Below, one piece after another: positions 26,496-33,057 of a stretch of 33,057 nt of DNA (positions within the stretch are counted from its first letter, which is position 1; each line of letters starts with the position of its first letter). Source of the stretch: Limosilactobacillus ingluviei DSM 15946. GTDB taxonomy: Bacteria; Bacillota; Bacilli; Lactobacillales; Lactobacillaceae. The notes under the pieces are model-generated. The model worked only from the letters and a program-made list of their open reading frames with translations, did not search any database and was not told where the DNA came from. Location of the stretch: positions 1 to 33,057 of the forward strand of contig NZ_AZFK01000006.1 of assembly GCF_001435775.1 (NCBI RefSeq), read 5' to 3'. A program made the position numbers and the translations under genes.

Positions 26496-27002
26496 ATGAA
26501 AACAACAATTTTCCTCTTTCACCCGGCCTTTGCCCACTCGCGGGCGAATGCGGCCCTGGTGCACAATTCGCCGGTTGAAGTGCGCGATTTATATCAACTG
26601 TACCCTACTGAACTTATTGACGTCGCCGCTGAACAGGCGGCTTTGAGCGCAGCCGACCGGATTGTGTGGCAATTTCCCCTGTACTGGTACAGTGGCCCAG
26701 GGTTGATGAAAAAATGGCTCGACCAAGTGCTGACCGCCGGCTGGGCCTATGAGGGTGGGACGGCCTTACAAGGGAAAGAATTGCTGATCGCCACCACAAT
26801 GGGGGGAAAGTTGACCGATTACCAAGCCACCGGCCCCCAAGGGCACACGGTCACCGAATTTTTATTGCCGCTGACCGTGACCGGGGAATACGTCGGCATG
26901 CAAGTCTTACCCCCATTTATTGTTGCCGATACCGTAAACATTACGGCGGATCAATTAGCCGCGGCAGCGCAACGTTACCACCAGCGCTTGCTTGTCCCAT
27001 AA
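26496..27002 (+). CDS. Flavodoxin-fold NAD(P)H-dependent oxidoreductase
   Basis: A 168-residue protein of the KefF/MdaB-type quinone reductase family, probably FMN- or FAD-dependent. KTTIFLFHPAFAHSRANAAL is the flavin-phosphate loop, IVWQFPLYWYSGPGLMKKWLDQVLTAGWAYEG (in two parts) is the family's conserved core near 65-95, and LLIATTMGG follows. The ATG at 26496 is preferred over one three codons upstream because AAAGGA is eight bases from it and abuts the other. It is the last gene of the DUF1836 run, with a shared terminator behind it. Confidence 0.88.
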   Translation: MKTTIFLFHPAFAHSRANAALVHNSPVEVRDLYQLYPTELIDVAAEQAALSAADRIVWQFPLYWYSGPGLMKKWLDQVLTAGWAYEGGTALQGKELLIATTMGGKLTDYQATGPQGHTVTEFLLPLTVTGEYVGMQVLPPFIVADTVNITADQLAAAAQRYHQRLLVP

Positions 27003-27006
27003 AAAA

Positions 27007-27042
27007 TACGCCTCTGAACTAAAAAATCGGTTCAGAGGCGTA
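27007..27042. terminator. Bidirectional terminator between convergent genes
   Basis: A perfect 13-bp stem (TACGCCTCTGAAC, 27007-27019 with 27030-27042) has CTTTATT after it on the plus strand and TATTTTTT after it on the minus strand. It serves the oxidoreductase gene and the ATP-grasp gene. Confidence 0.92.
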
Positions 27043-27070
27043 CTTTATTCATTAGCGCAAAGTAAAAAAC

Positions 27071-27802
27071 TTAAAATTTACATTCATCAATTGTTCGGGT
27101 TAACTCAGCCCACCTCGCAGCTAGTAACTTCGCATATCGGATTTCATTGAGACCATACGCTGCTAATGAGTAGCCGTCGTTAACTTCAATTAATAGTGTT
27201 TGTCCATCTTTGGTAATGCCAAAGTCAAGTGAATAGCTGGCTGGTTGATCTTGATAATCCTGAAGACAATCTTCAATAACTTGCGGATCATAATGATAGT
27301 GCCAATCACCAGTATATGGTCGAACACCTTCAATTTGCCCATAACGAACATAAACACGCCATTCAGCCACAAAATCAACAACTTCACTACAAATTACCGT
27401 TGGATTTTCATAACTCGATCCTAAGCCAATCAAATCCTTTGGTGTTCGAATTACTTTTCCCGTAATTCGCTTTCCTTCAACAGACTTAACAAATATCGGC
27501 CAAGTTTCTGGATGATGGTTAATGGTATTAATTTGTGAATACCAAATTTGACGGCCTAAGTATTGTCGTAATGACTTAGGGTAATTGAGCTCGCTACAAT
27601 CAATTTTTAAGAATTTCAATCGTTGACGAACACTTCTAAGCCCTCCAACCACAAGATCAGCTTGCGTCATGTGTGGCAACACTTCGGTTAATTGTTGAAA
27701 TGGTACCACTTCAAATCCCATTTGGTGAAAGCCGCTCATCGCCGCATAACAATTAATACTAAGGGGGATATTATGAGAATTACTTTGGATATATACTTTC
27801 AT
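27071..27802 (-). CDS. ATP-grasp domain protein (R2K-like clade)
   Basis: A 243-residue protein with an ATP-grasp catalytic half. PIFVKSVEGKRITGKVIRTP, SEVVDFVAEWRVYVRYGQI, and SLDFGITKDGQTLLIEVNDGYSLAAYG give the nucleotide lysine, the hinge and the metal-binding Glu-x-Asn-Asp. The pattern fits the R2K_3 (formerly DUF4343) clade, proposed to ligate amines to peptides or modify proteins, and often found in mobile or phage contexts. The first 90 residues are a divergent pre-ATP-grasp domain. Base composition is clearly more A+T-rich than the core to the left, suggesting transfer. TGGAGG precedes the ATG. Substrate unknown. Confidence 0.75.
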   Translation of the reverse strand: MKVYIQSNSHNIPLSINCYAAMSGFHQMGFEVVPFQQLTEVLPHMTQADLVVGGLRSVRQRLKFLKIDCSELNYPKSLRQYLGRQIWYSQINTINHHPETWPIFVKSVEGKRITGKVIRTPKDLIGLGSSYENPTVICSEVVDFVAEWRVYVRYGQIEGVRPYTGDWHYHYDPQVIEDCLQDYQDQPASYSLDFGITKDGQTLLIEVNDGYSLAAYGLNEIRYAKLLAARWAELTRTIDECKF

Positions 27803-27892
27803 TTATACCTCCATTGCGTCGCTCTTTAGCGCCAAATAATTAACACAAAACTAACTAAGAGAAGGAAGCGACTGCACCCAATTTCCTTTTTT

Positions 27893-28274
27893 TCAGTCGT
27901 CAAACTTACATACTTGCTCCAATTTTAACTGCTTAAAACATCCCTGTACAATTTCACCGGTACCAATCCATCATGACGTGGCGTAATATCAAAAATCCGT
28001 TGTCAAGATTGCTCCTTAGGATTTTGGTGTTTAGTGAAAGACAAATTATCAAAATTTTCTACTACTTGTTATCATTCTTCTTTGCTAGTTACCACCGGAC
28101 AGTACACGCTGAAAGTTTTTGCTCGGATACCAAGCCAATTAGTTTAATCATCCACTGGTAAGCAGCCTTGAAATTTTCATTATCGCTTAAATTAATGACC
28201 TTCCTTGCATCACAGTGAAAAATCACGGTTTGACGCAATTGTAAATAAACCGTGTATGGTTGAATTGTCCACAT
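27893..28274 (-). pseudogene. Decayed DUF3841 gene
   Basis: The first 45 residues in one frame (WTIQPYTVYLQLRQTVIFHC ... FKAAYQWMIKLI) fit the start of DUF3841 proteins (LWTIQP..VY..L). Later pieces in other frames also fit: RHVMMDWYR near 27960-27985 and GEIVQGCFKQLKLEQVC ending at the TGA at 27893. Stops and frameshifts break it and the middle is short. The family's function is unknown. The call rests on remembered family patterns. No other gene is visible between 27803 and 28369; a six-base inverted repeat CGACTG/CAGTCG sits near 27869-27898. Confidence 0.55.
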
Positions 28275-28324
28275 AATTACGAAAGTAGCCTCCGAAAGAT
28301 CCCCCTACAATAGCTTCTTAAATG

Positions 28325-28333
28325 TGCTACAAT
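28325..28333 (+). promoter_or_regulatory. Extended -10 of the RNA methyltransferase gene
   Basis: TGCTACAAT is an extended -10, 36 bases before the ATG, framed by an inverted AATGTG/CACATT pair (28321-28326, 28338-28343). No convincing -35. Confidence 0.5.
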
Positions 28334-28369
28334 GTGACACATTAACAATTAAAGCAAGGTAGACAGCTA

Positions 28370-29230
28370 ATGCACAACTTAATTTTTCTCAATGATCTCA
28401 CCGCCCCCGAACTTGCGCCTTACGTTAAGTTCAACGAGGCACAACTCTTCCATGCCTTAGAACCACACCCCGGTCTTTTTATCGCCGAAAGTCCTAAGGT
28501 AATCGAACGGGCCTTGCGCGCCGGCTATCGTCCCGCTTCACTGCTGGTTGAAGAAAAGGTCCTGGCTCGTGATTTAGCCGAATTAGACCGCGAAATGGCG
28601 GCCAATCAAACGACTGGCTTGGGCCAAACCCCGATTTACGTTGCCAAGCGGGAAGTCCTGCAGCACTTGGCCGGCTACAACCTTTTGCGCGGGGCCTTAG
28701 CGGCGATGCACCGGATTAAACGGCCGGACCTCACCACCTTCTTAGCGGCCCTGCCTACCCCCCAGCCCCGGATCGCCGTCTTGGAAAGCGTGGTTAACCC
28801 CGCCAACATCGGCGCCATTTTCCGCTCGGCGGCCGCACTAGGCATTGATGGGATCATTGTCACCAGTGATTCGGCGGATCCCTTCTACCGGCGGGCCTCC
28901 CGGGTGGCAATGGGGACGGTCTTTCAAATCCCGTGGACTTACGTAGACGCCCAGACTTGGTACACCACCGGAATTGAATTGCTGCACCAGGCCGGTTTTC
29001 AAACGGCGGCCATGGCCCTACGTCACAATACCATTAAAATTGACGATCCACAGTTACACCAAGTCGAAAAATTAGCCATTATCCTCGGTTCAGAGGGGCC
29101 GGGCCTACAGGAAACCACGATCGATCACAGTGACTTTACAATTAAGATTCCGATGACGGCAGGGGTCGATTCCCTGAACGTCGCCGCGGCCTCAGCACTG
29201 GCCTTTTGGGAATTGGGCCAGCGACGCTAA
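28370..29230 (+). CDS. SpoU/TrmH-family RNA 2'-O-methyltransferase
   Basis: A 286-residue SPOUT methyltransferase for rRNA or tRNA ribose. An N-terminal substrate-binding region (about 1-130) contains HPGLFIAESPKVIERALRAG. The three SpoU motifs follow: ESVVNPANIGAIFRSAAALG (near 142), IILGSEGPGL (near 242) and IPMTAGVDSLNVAAASALAF (near 261), which form the S-adenosylmethionine knot. The composition returns to core-like G+C, so this is an island of core DNA within the accessory end. The exact RNA target cannot be told. Confidence 0.92.
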   Translation: MHNLIFLNDLTAPELAPYVKFNEAQLFHALEPHPGLFIAESPKVIERALRAGYRPASLLVEEKVLARDLAELDREMAANQTTGLGQTPIYVAKREVLQHLAGYNLLRGALAAMHRIKRPDLTTFLAALPTPQPRIAVLESVVNPANIGAIFRSAAALGIDGIIVTSDSADPFYRRASRVAMGTVFQIPWTYVDAQTWYTTGIELLHQAGFQTAAMALRHNTIKIDDPQLHQVEKLAIILGSEGPGLQETTIDHSDFTIKIPMTAGVDSLNVAAASALAFWELGQRR

Positions 29231-29247
29231 TCAGTTGCTCAGACTTA

Positions 29248-29283
29248 CCGCCCTCAACGAGGCTAGTTGGGGCGGCTTTTTTT
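29248..29283 (+). terminator. Terminator of the RNA methyltransferase gene
   Basis: CCGCCCTCAAC pairs with GTTGGGGCGG around a seven-base loop and is followed by seven T. Confidence 0.92.
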
Positions 29284-29337
29284 GTACCGGCCAAGGCCCT
29301 CCAGTAGCTCAAAGCGGTTAAACTTAGGGCCACTCCG

Positions 29338-30213
29338 TTACTGTCCCTGTGGTGGCTGGCGAGCACAGTTTTGGTCAAGCCAGTTAACAATATCTTGCTT
29401 GACTACCATGGCATTCGCTTCAAACAGAATCTCATGCCGCATGTTCTGATAGCGTTTGAAAGTGAGGTCGTGATAGCCAGCGTTTTGCAATACATGCGCG
29501 GTCTGCTTTACCTGGGCCATATTTCCTGCGCAAGGATCATCCGCCCCATTCAGAAATAAGATAGGCACCGGATGTGGACTAGTAAAATGACGTAACTTGC
29601 CTAGTTCGCGCATGCCCTCATATAGATCGTGATAACCCTGGCTAGTAAACGGGTGACCACACGCCGCATCATGAATATACGCTTGCACATTCAAACGATT
29701 ATAACTTAACCAGTCAACATCAGTGAGGGGATGGCTAATCTTTCGGTTAAATCCGCCAATTGTTAGCTTGGTCAAAAGGGGGCTGATGTGCCGAGGACCT
29801 TTCCATTGAATCACTATCTTGCTAAGCAATTTACCGCCCCGCCATAATGGATTGTAGTACGGGACGCCGGTCAAGATCATCCCGTCAAAGTCATGATAGT
29901 GCTGCAAGTAACTACGAATAACAATCGTCCCCATCGAATGACCAAACAACATCACCCGCTGCCCGGGAAACCGCACATGGGCCTGCTGAACATACTGGTG
30001 AAGTTGGTGCACCAGATTCTGCCAACCACTTTGGCCGAAGTAGCCCCGTTCGGCGGCGGGTAATTCTTTCCCATGTCCCAACAGATCATAGCGAAGCGTA
30101 CTATAACCACAGCTATTCAAATATTTACAAAAGTCCGCATAGCGCTCACTATACTCCTGCATCCCGTGAACCAGGATCACAACCGCCTTGGCCTGTGGTG
30201 CTTCTGAAATCAA
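29338..30213 (-). CDS. Alpha/beta hydrolase, lysophospholipase/monoacylglycerol-lipase-like
   Basis: A 291-residue cytoplasmic serine hydrolase. The oxyanion stretch VVILVHGMQEYSERY is at 11-25, the elbow FGHSMGT (Ser93), acid NGADDP near 233, and His in NMRHEILFE near 264. The motif set (HGMQEYSERY, YDLLGHGKE) is that of the Hydrolase_4/lysophospholipase L2-like group. The start is TTG at 30213: AAGGTGA precedes it by six bases and the same frame is closed by a TGA just upstream, so no earlier start exists. It has its own transcript, convergent with the methyltransferase gene. Confidence 0.87.
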   Translation of the reverse strand: MISEAPQAKAVVILVHGMQEYSERYADFCKYLNSCGYSTLRYDLLGHGKELPAAERGYFGQSGWQNLVHQLHQYVQQAHVRFPGQRVMLFGHSMGTIVIRSYLQHYHDFDGMILTGVPYYNPLWRGGKLLSKIVIQWKGPRHISPLLTKLTIGGFNRKISHPLTDVDWLSYNRLNVQAYIHDAACGHPFTSQGYHDLYEGMRELGKLRHFTSPHPVPILFLNGADDPCAGNMAQVKQTAHVLQNAGYHDLTFKRYQNMRHEILFEANAMVVKQDIVNWLDQNCARQPPQGQ

Positions 30214-30383
30214 ACCAATTCACCTTCCCGCCTTATCATTGTCACCGCTTTCATAATTGGGTAATTCTTATCTTAACAATTTGCAATTCAAAAAGCAAAA
30301 TCACCATTGATCAACGCTCTAGCGAGTGCACGTTTAAAGATGGTGAAGGTGTGCGCCAATCCAAGGAAAGGAGAGCAATTGCG

Positions 30384-30667
30384 ATGAATCAAAAAAAGTT
30401 GGACATCGATATTGGGATTATTGCTGATGACAGGAGTACAATTTGGCGTAGCGGGGCTAGAAAGTACTATTGTTTGTATGCTTCGAAAAGAGAAATTTAA
30501 ATCTTTTGGCTTAACGCGAAAAAACATTGTTAAAGCAATTATCGAAACAATTGGATGCTTTCTCCCGTATATATGCTATGTATTTGCATCCGGTCAATTT
30601 GACGGCTTCCATCCTTTCCACATTGCCATCACGGATGAAGTAATTGCAAGTGGGATTCCTGCCCCAA
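30384..30667 (+). pseudogene. Truncated, frameshifted membrane gene, CPBP-protease-like N terminus
   Basis: A good ribosome-binding site (AAAGGAG) and ATG at 30384 open a frame that reads MNQKKLDIDIG and then must shift to continue as LLLMTGVQFGVAGLESTIV ... KFKSFGLTRKNIVKAIIETI ... FASGQFDGFHPFHIAITDEV. That pattern recalls the N-terminal part of CPBP intramembrane proteases. Homology stops at about 30660, where IS3-transposase sequence begins, so the gene lost its catalytic C-terminal half. The family call is tentative. Confidence 0.5.
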
Positions 30668-30837
30668 TTTCGTCTTGAAACTTACAAGGAATTGATAGCC
30701 TCAATAAAGGAATCCATCAACTTCTACAACCATAAGCGATCCCAAACGCAATTAGGTAGCCGTGCACCCGCCGAATATCGAGCACTGGCTACCTAAGCGT
30801 TTACATAATTCAATTTTTCCCCTTGACCGGGACCAGA
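30668..30837 (+). mobile_element. IS3-family remnant 1: transposase C terminus and right end
   Basis: Bases 30668-30796 encode the last 42 codons of an IS3-type OrfB (LETYKELIASIKESINFYNH, then KRSQTQLGSRAPAEYRALAT and stop), including the YNH-R-Q region of the integrase core. A right end terminating GACCGGGACCAGA follows. The 5' part is missing. About 150 bases are nearly identical to remnant 2 at 32560-32713, in the same orientation. Confidence 0.85.
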
Positions 30838-30891
30838 CGAATTCATCCCTGGCTTATTGAAGCGGAGGGATTCTCGCCCATTTACGATAAA

Positions 30892-31017
30892 TTATTTTTT
30901 CGTATTCCCACCAACCACAGGCTCCAATATCACTAATTTCTCGTATGAAAAGATTCCCTTAATAAATTTGGACACCAGTAGGGCGATAAAAATATATATT
31001 AGCGAATAAACCTCACC
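30892..31017 (-). pseudogene. Possible 3' remnant of a membrane-protein gene
   Basis: A minus-strand open stretch of 42 codons reads VYSLIYIFIALLVSKFIKG and ends VILEPVVGGNTKK-stop, a hydrophobic segment plus a short charged tail. There is no start codon or ribosome-binding site at its head, and a stop closes it upstream. It could be chance in A+T-rich DNA. I recognise no family. Confidence 0.25.
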
Positions 31018-31050
31018 TTATCTATAAATTACCTATTTTAAGCACGCTAG

Positions 31051-32115
31051 TTAATCGTCCTCATCGTCGCGGTAATGTAAATCATCGAATTTGGTGTTCT
31101 TATTTTGCTGCGCTTGACTTGGGGTTTGGTAATAGATGCTATCAGTCCATGGTCTAGCACCACTGGCCGCAACTAATACTTTGACTTGCTGGCCATCAAT
31201 GGTTTCAGTGTGGACTGCGTAATCGACACCAGCACCAGCACTCTGACACCAACCTTCCATATGAAGCCAGTGTATTCCATCATGATCAAAGAAGTCGGTT
31301 CGCCTCCAGTTCTGGGTGGCATCCTGAATCGCCTGATTGGTCATATTACCTTCATCATACATAAATGAGCTATCTTGTTTATAAAGATGGATAACGTCAT
31401 TAGTAGTATTATCACCGCCATGATATTGCATCGTGTTCTTACCAAAAGTAATGGAAGGAGCATCAGAGGTGTAATCATCAACGGAGTACCAAGTCCCCTG
31501 CATCTCATCTGGGACGTTCACTGGACCCTGATTACCATATTTACCAGAAGTATCAGATGCGGAATGACTGTCTGGAGAACTAGTGGCACCGTTACCACGC
31601 TTATCATTGACTTGGGCGTTTTGTGCTAGCTGATTAACGAAATCAGCCTGTCCCTGATTATTAACGTCTTTAACCATGTCTGCTCGGCTAACGGTGGTGA
31701 GCTTTTTACCACTCTTGCTAGCACTGGCTCCTTGGTAGATATTAACACTATTGCCCTGAATAGTATAAACCAAGTTAGATGACTTACCACTCGCCTTAAC
31801 GTTGTAAGCAACCCCTTGCCCATCATCCGCTAATTTATAGTTGGATGCGGGATAAAGATCCACCTGAAGACCGTTCTTTTTAGCATCCTTGGCAGTTTGA
31901 TACCATTGCTGACCATACTTATTGCTAGCATAGGTGGTAACCAGGCTAACCATCTGTTGCGGTGTTAAGTTATCTGCACTAATTTTGGTACTCGACTTGC
32001 TAGTCAGTAGGCTTGAGGAATTGCTACTATGATTCGATGAGCTTTGTTGACTACATCCTGCTAACATCAATGCTAACCCTGCAGCAGTTAACACAAGCAT
32101 GTGCTTTTTATTCAT
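31051..32115 (-). CDS. Secreted lipoprotein with Ser-rich linker
   Basis: A 354-residue lipoprotein. The signal peptide ends with lipobox LMLAGC (Cys21), followed by a Ser/Asn/Lys linker (22-50). A first domain (about 50-150) contains LTPQQMVSLVTTYASNKYG and ends near a second Ser/Gly/Asp linker (170-195). A C-terminal domain (GTWYSVDDYTSDAPSITFGK ... WLHMEGWCQSAG) closes the protein with an acidic tail. It recalls the Lreu_0056-type lipoproteins of limosilactobacilli, an uncertain memory. GGGAGGG precedes the ATG. It is A+T-rich and sits between two same-orientation IS3 remnants. Confidence 0.8.
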   Translation of the reverse strand: MNKKHMLVLTAAGLALMLAGCSQQSSSNHSSNSSSLLTSKSSTKISADNLTPQQMVSLVTTYASNKYGQQWYQTAKDAKKNGLQVDLYPASNYKLADDGQGVAYNVKASGKSSNLVYTIQGNSVNIYQGASASKSGKKLTTVSRADMVKDVNNQGQADFVNQLAQNAQVNDKRGNGATSSPDSHSASDTSGKYGNQGPVNVPDEMQGTWYSVDDYTSDAPSITFGKNTMQYHGGDNTTNDVIHLYKQDSSFMYDEGNMTNQAIQDATQNWRRTDFFDHDGIHWLHMEGWCQSAGAGVDYAVHTETIDGQQVKVLVAASGARPWTDSIYYQTPSQAQQNKNTKFDDLHYRDDEDD

Positions 32116-32148
32116 TGAATAGACCCTCCCAATTATTGATTCTTCTTA

Positions 32149-32172
32149 ATCATACAACGAATCATAGAACGA
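32149..32172 (-). promoter_or_regulatory. Tandem 12-bp repeats with two -10-like hexamers
   Basis: ATCATACAACGA is followed at once by ATCATAGAACGA (11 of 12 identical). On the minus strand each unit gives a TATGAT hexamer, the nearer one 34 bases before the lipoprotein ATG. A small inverted repeat AGAACG/CGTTCT (32166-32184) overlaps the distal unit. Confidence 0.5.
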
Positions 32173-32184
32173 AAAAAGCGTTCT

Positions 32185-32462
32185 ACGCCTACTCCAACCT
32201 ATGTCTACCAAGGCTTTCCGCTGATTAGCTAGAACATCCTACCACTTCCCTATTTGTCTGAAGAATGCACATTATCTGTCTGCAGAAACCGATCGACTTA
32301 AAGATCACAAGCGCCGATATTTCAACATTCTTTTAAAAAAGGTATCAAAAAAGGAGTCTCCTTTGCGAAAGGTTTCTTCACAAGTTAGGTACACTCAAAA
32401 TTTTAATAAAACCTGCCATGACGCGGTTTAGTTAGTTTTCTCCAGGACGGACACACTCTCCA
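32185..32462. other. Gene-free A+T-rich spacer
   Basis: No coding frame or family signal is visible. The only structure is a perfect palindromic block AAAGGAG-T-CTCCTTT at 32350-32364. The right part may be degenerate transposase DNA continuing into the IS3 remnant. Confidence 0.4.
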
Positions 32463-32713
32463 CGTGTCTCGAATGGCAAGTGCATTGACAATGCCCCCAC
32501 GGAAAGTTTCTGAAATCCCTATAAGGATGAAACCTATTACGATTACAGATTTGAACCTTACGAAGAGTTGATAACCTCAATAAAGAAATATATCGACTTC
32601 AATAATCACAGACGATCCCAAACGAAATTAGGCAGCCGCGCACCCGCCGAATATCGAGCACTAGCTGCCTAAGCGTTTATATAATTCAATTCTCCCCCTT
32701 GACCGGGACCAGA
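32463..32713 (+). mobile_element. IS3-family remnant 2: broken transposase 3' end and right end
   Basis: From 32469 the plus strand reads SNGKCIDNAPTESF, then TGA, then NPYKDETYYDYRFEPYEEL, then SIKKYIDFNNHRRSQTKLG and SRAPAEYRALAA with stop at 32670-32672. This is the C-terminal half of the IS3 OrfB integrase core, including the conserved DNA...E region (DNAPTE). The TGA replaces an expected Trp, and a base is missing just upstream in the MSR-NGKC block. The right end GACCGGGACCAGA closes at 32713. It is longer than remnant 1. Confidence 0.87.
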
Positions 32714-32818
32714 CCAGTACTTCTTACAGTAACAAATAACCGTTACTGAGGGCCCACAGAAGATCCACAGCAACGCCCTCCACTAGCCAACAAAGAATAA
32801 TTGGTTTTTTATTACTTA

Positions 32819-33016
32819 TCAGGAAAGACAATCCTGTCGAAATTGATGAATGGTTTGCCCAGTCCATATATTAAATGCCCGTTGAAACGAATTCGTTTCC
32901 TGATAAGCTAGTAAAAATGCAATTTCATCGGTTGACAAGTTTGTATTAAGCAAATAGTTTTTTGCCAACATTTCACGGGTTTCATTTAATTGTTGTTGAA
33001 AGGGTACTGTACCCTG
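32819..33016 (-). pseudogene. C-terminal fragment of an AraC-family regulator
   Basis: About 60 residues (ETREMLAKNYLLNTNLSTDE, then IAFLLAYQETNSFQRAFNIW, then TGQTIHQFRQDCLS, stop at 32819) match the second helix-turn-helix of AraC-type DNA-binding domains: IAFLLAYQETNSFQRAF corresponds to the IA..LGF.d.S.F.R.F pattern. The frame is closed by TGA at 33017-33019, and true gene sequence probably ends near 33003 where an IS-like end begins. The sensor half is absent from this window. Confidence 0.75.
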
Positions 33017-33057
33017 TCAAGTTGACAGTCTGAAAAAATGAAAAATTGCTAGTCTTA
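33003..33057. mobile_element. Probable left end of an IS inserted in the AraC gene
   Basis: GTACTGTACCCTGTCAAGTTGACAGTCTG at 33004-33032 is quoted here only in two parts: GTACTGTACCC and TGTCAAGTTGACAGTCTG. It resembles the TGTACTG(C/T)ACCC ends of IS150-group IS3 elements and coincides with the sudden end of AraC homology. GGGTAC-T-GTACCC (33002-33014) and TGTCAA-G-TTGACA are nested palindromes. The element runs off the window, so the call rests on the terminus only. Confidence 0.45.

Noticed and set aside
27973-28161. A 62-codon plus-strand open frame
   Set aside because: The opposite strand carries recognisable DUF3841 pieces, and this frame has no ribosome-binding site.
30195-30500. A 101-codon plus-strand open frame spanning the hydrolase start
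   Set aside because: Its head lies antisense to the hydrolase gene and its tail is one frame of the broken CPBP-like gene, whose own ribosome-binding site and ATG at 30384 are internal to it.
1-33057. tRNA, rRNA or known riboswitch genes
   Set aside because: I looked for T-loop GTTCGA-type cloverleaf ends and for classic riboswitch cores and found none that fold convincingly. A covariance-model scan would be needed to exclude small ones.

Overview
The window reads as chromosomal DNA of a high-G+C lactobacillus. The best fit is Limosilactobacillus or a close relative, inferred from gene order, protein style and AGGAGG-type ribosome-binding sites; no 16S or other marker is present. The first 27 kb is a G+C-rich, densely packed and almost entirely minus-strand core. 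From about 27.07 kb the sequence becomes more A+T-rich, gene-poor and littered with broken genes and insertion-sequence pieces, apart from an intact core-like stretch at 28.3-29.3 kb.

Layout in coordinate order (transcription mostly right to left): a LysM/Apf-like wall protein; a HAD phosphatase coupled to an OatA-like membrane acyltransferase; a small conserved-looking protein behind a leader hairpin; nrnA-cshB (RNA turnover); then the tight series mutS-mutL-ruvA-ruvB-[tgt-derived gene]-yajC. Upstream of that come rny, recA with a LexA-type box, cinA, pgsA, a rodZ-like gene and the M16 protease-like pair ymfF-ymfH. Next are an AlkD-like repair gene and degV. DegV is divergent from a plus-strand run of DUF1836 regulator, membrane-anchored alpha/beta hydrolase and flavodoxin-fold oxidoreductase.

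The accessory end holds an ATP-grasp gene, a decayed DUF3841 gene, an intact SpoU-family rRNA/tRNA methyltransferase, a lysophospholipase-like hydrolase with a TTG start, a truncated CPBP-like membrane gene, two same-orientation remnants of one IS3-type transposase flanking a Ser-rich lipoprotein gene, and the C-terminal end of an AraC-type regulator cut by what looks like the left end of another IS running off the window.

The most interesting item is the 296-codon gene between ruvB and yajC, exactly where many Firmicutes carry queA-tgt. It aligns with tRNA-guanine transglycosylase along nearly its whole length, but it has lost one catalytic Asp, the second substrate-binding Asp and all the zinc cysteines. 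It is nevertheless an intact, translationally coupled gene. This suggests a retained Tgt-fold pseudoenzyme with a new role in a lineage that has lost queA at this locus. Other points worth a look are a 111-bp almost perfect stem-loop after degV, a looped inverted-repeat operator over the degV promoter, and a Thr-rich extracellular tail on the RodZ-like protein. All homology calls come from reading the translations, with no database search.
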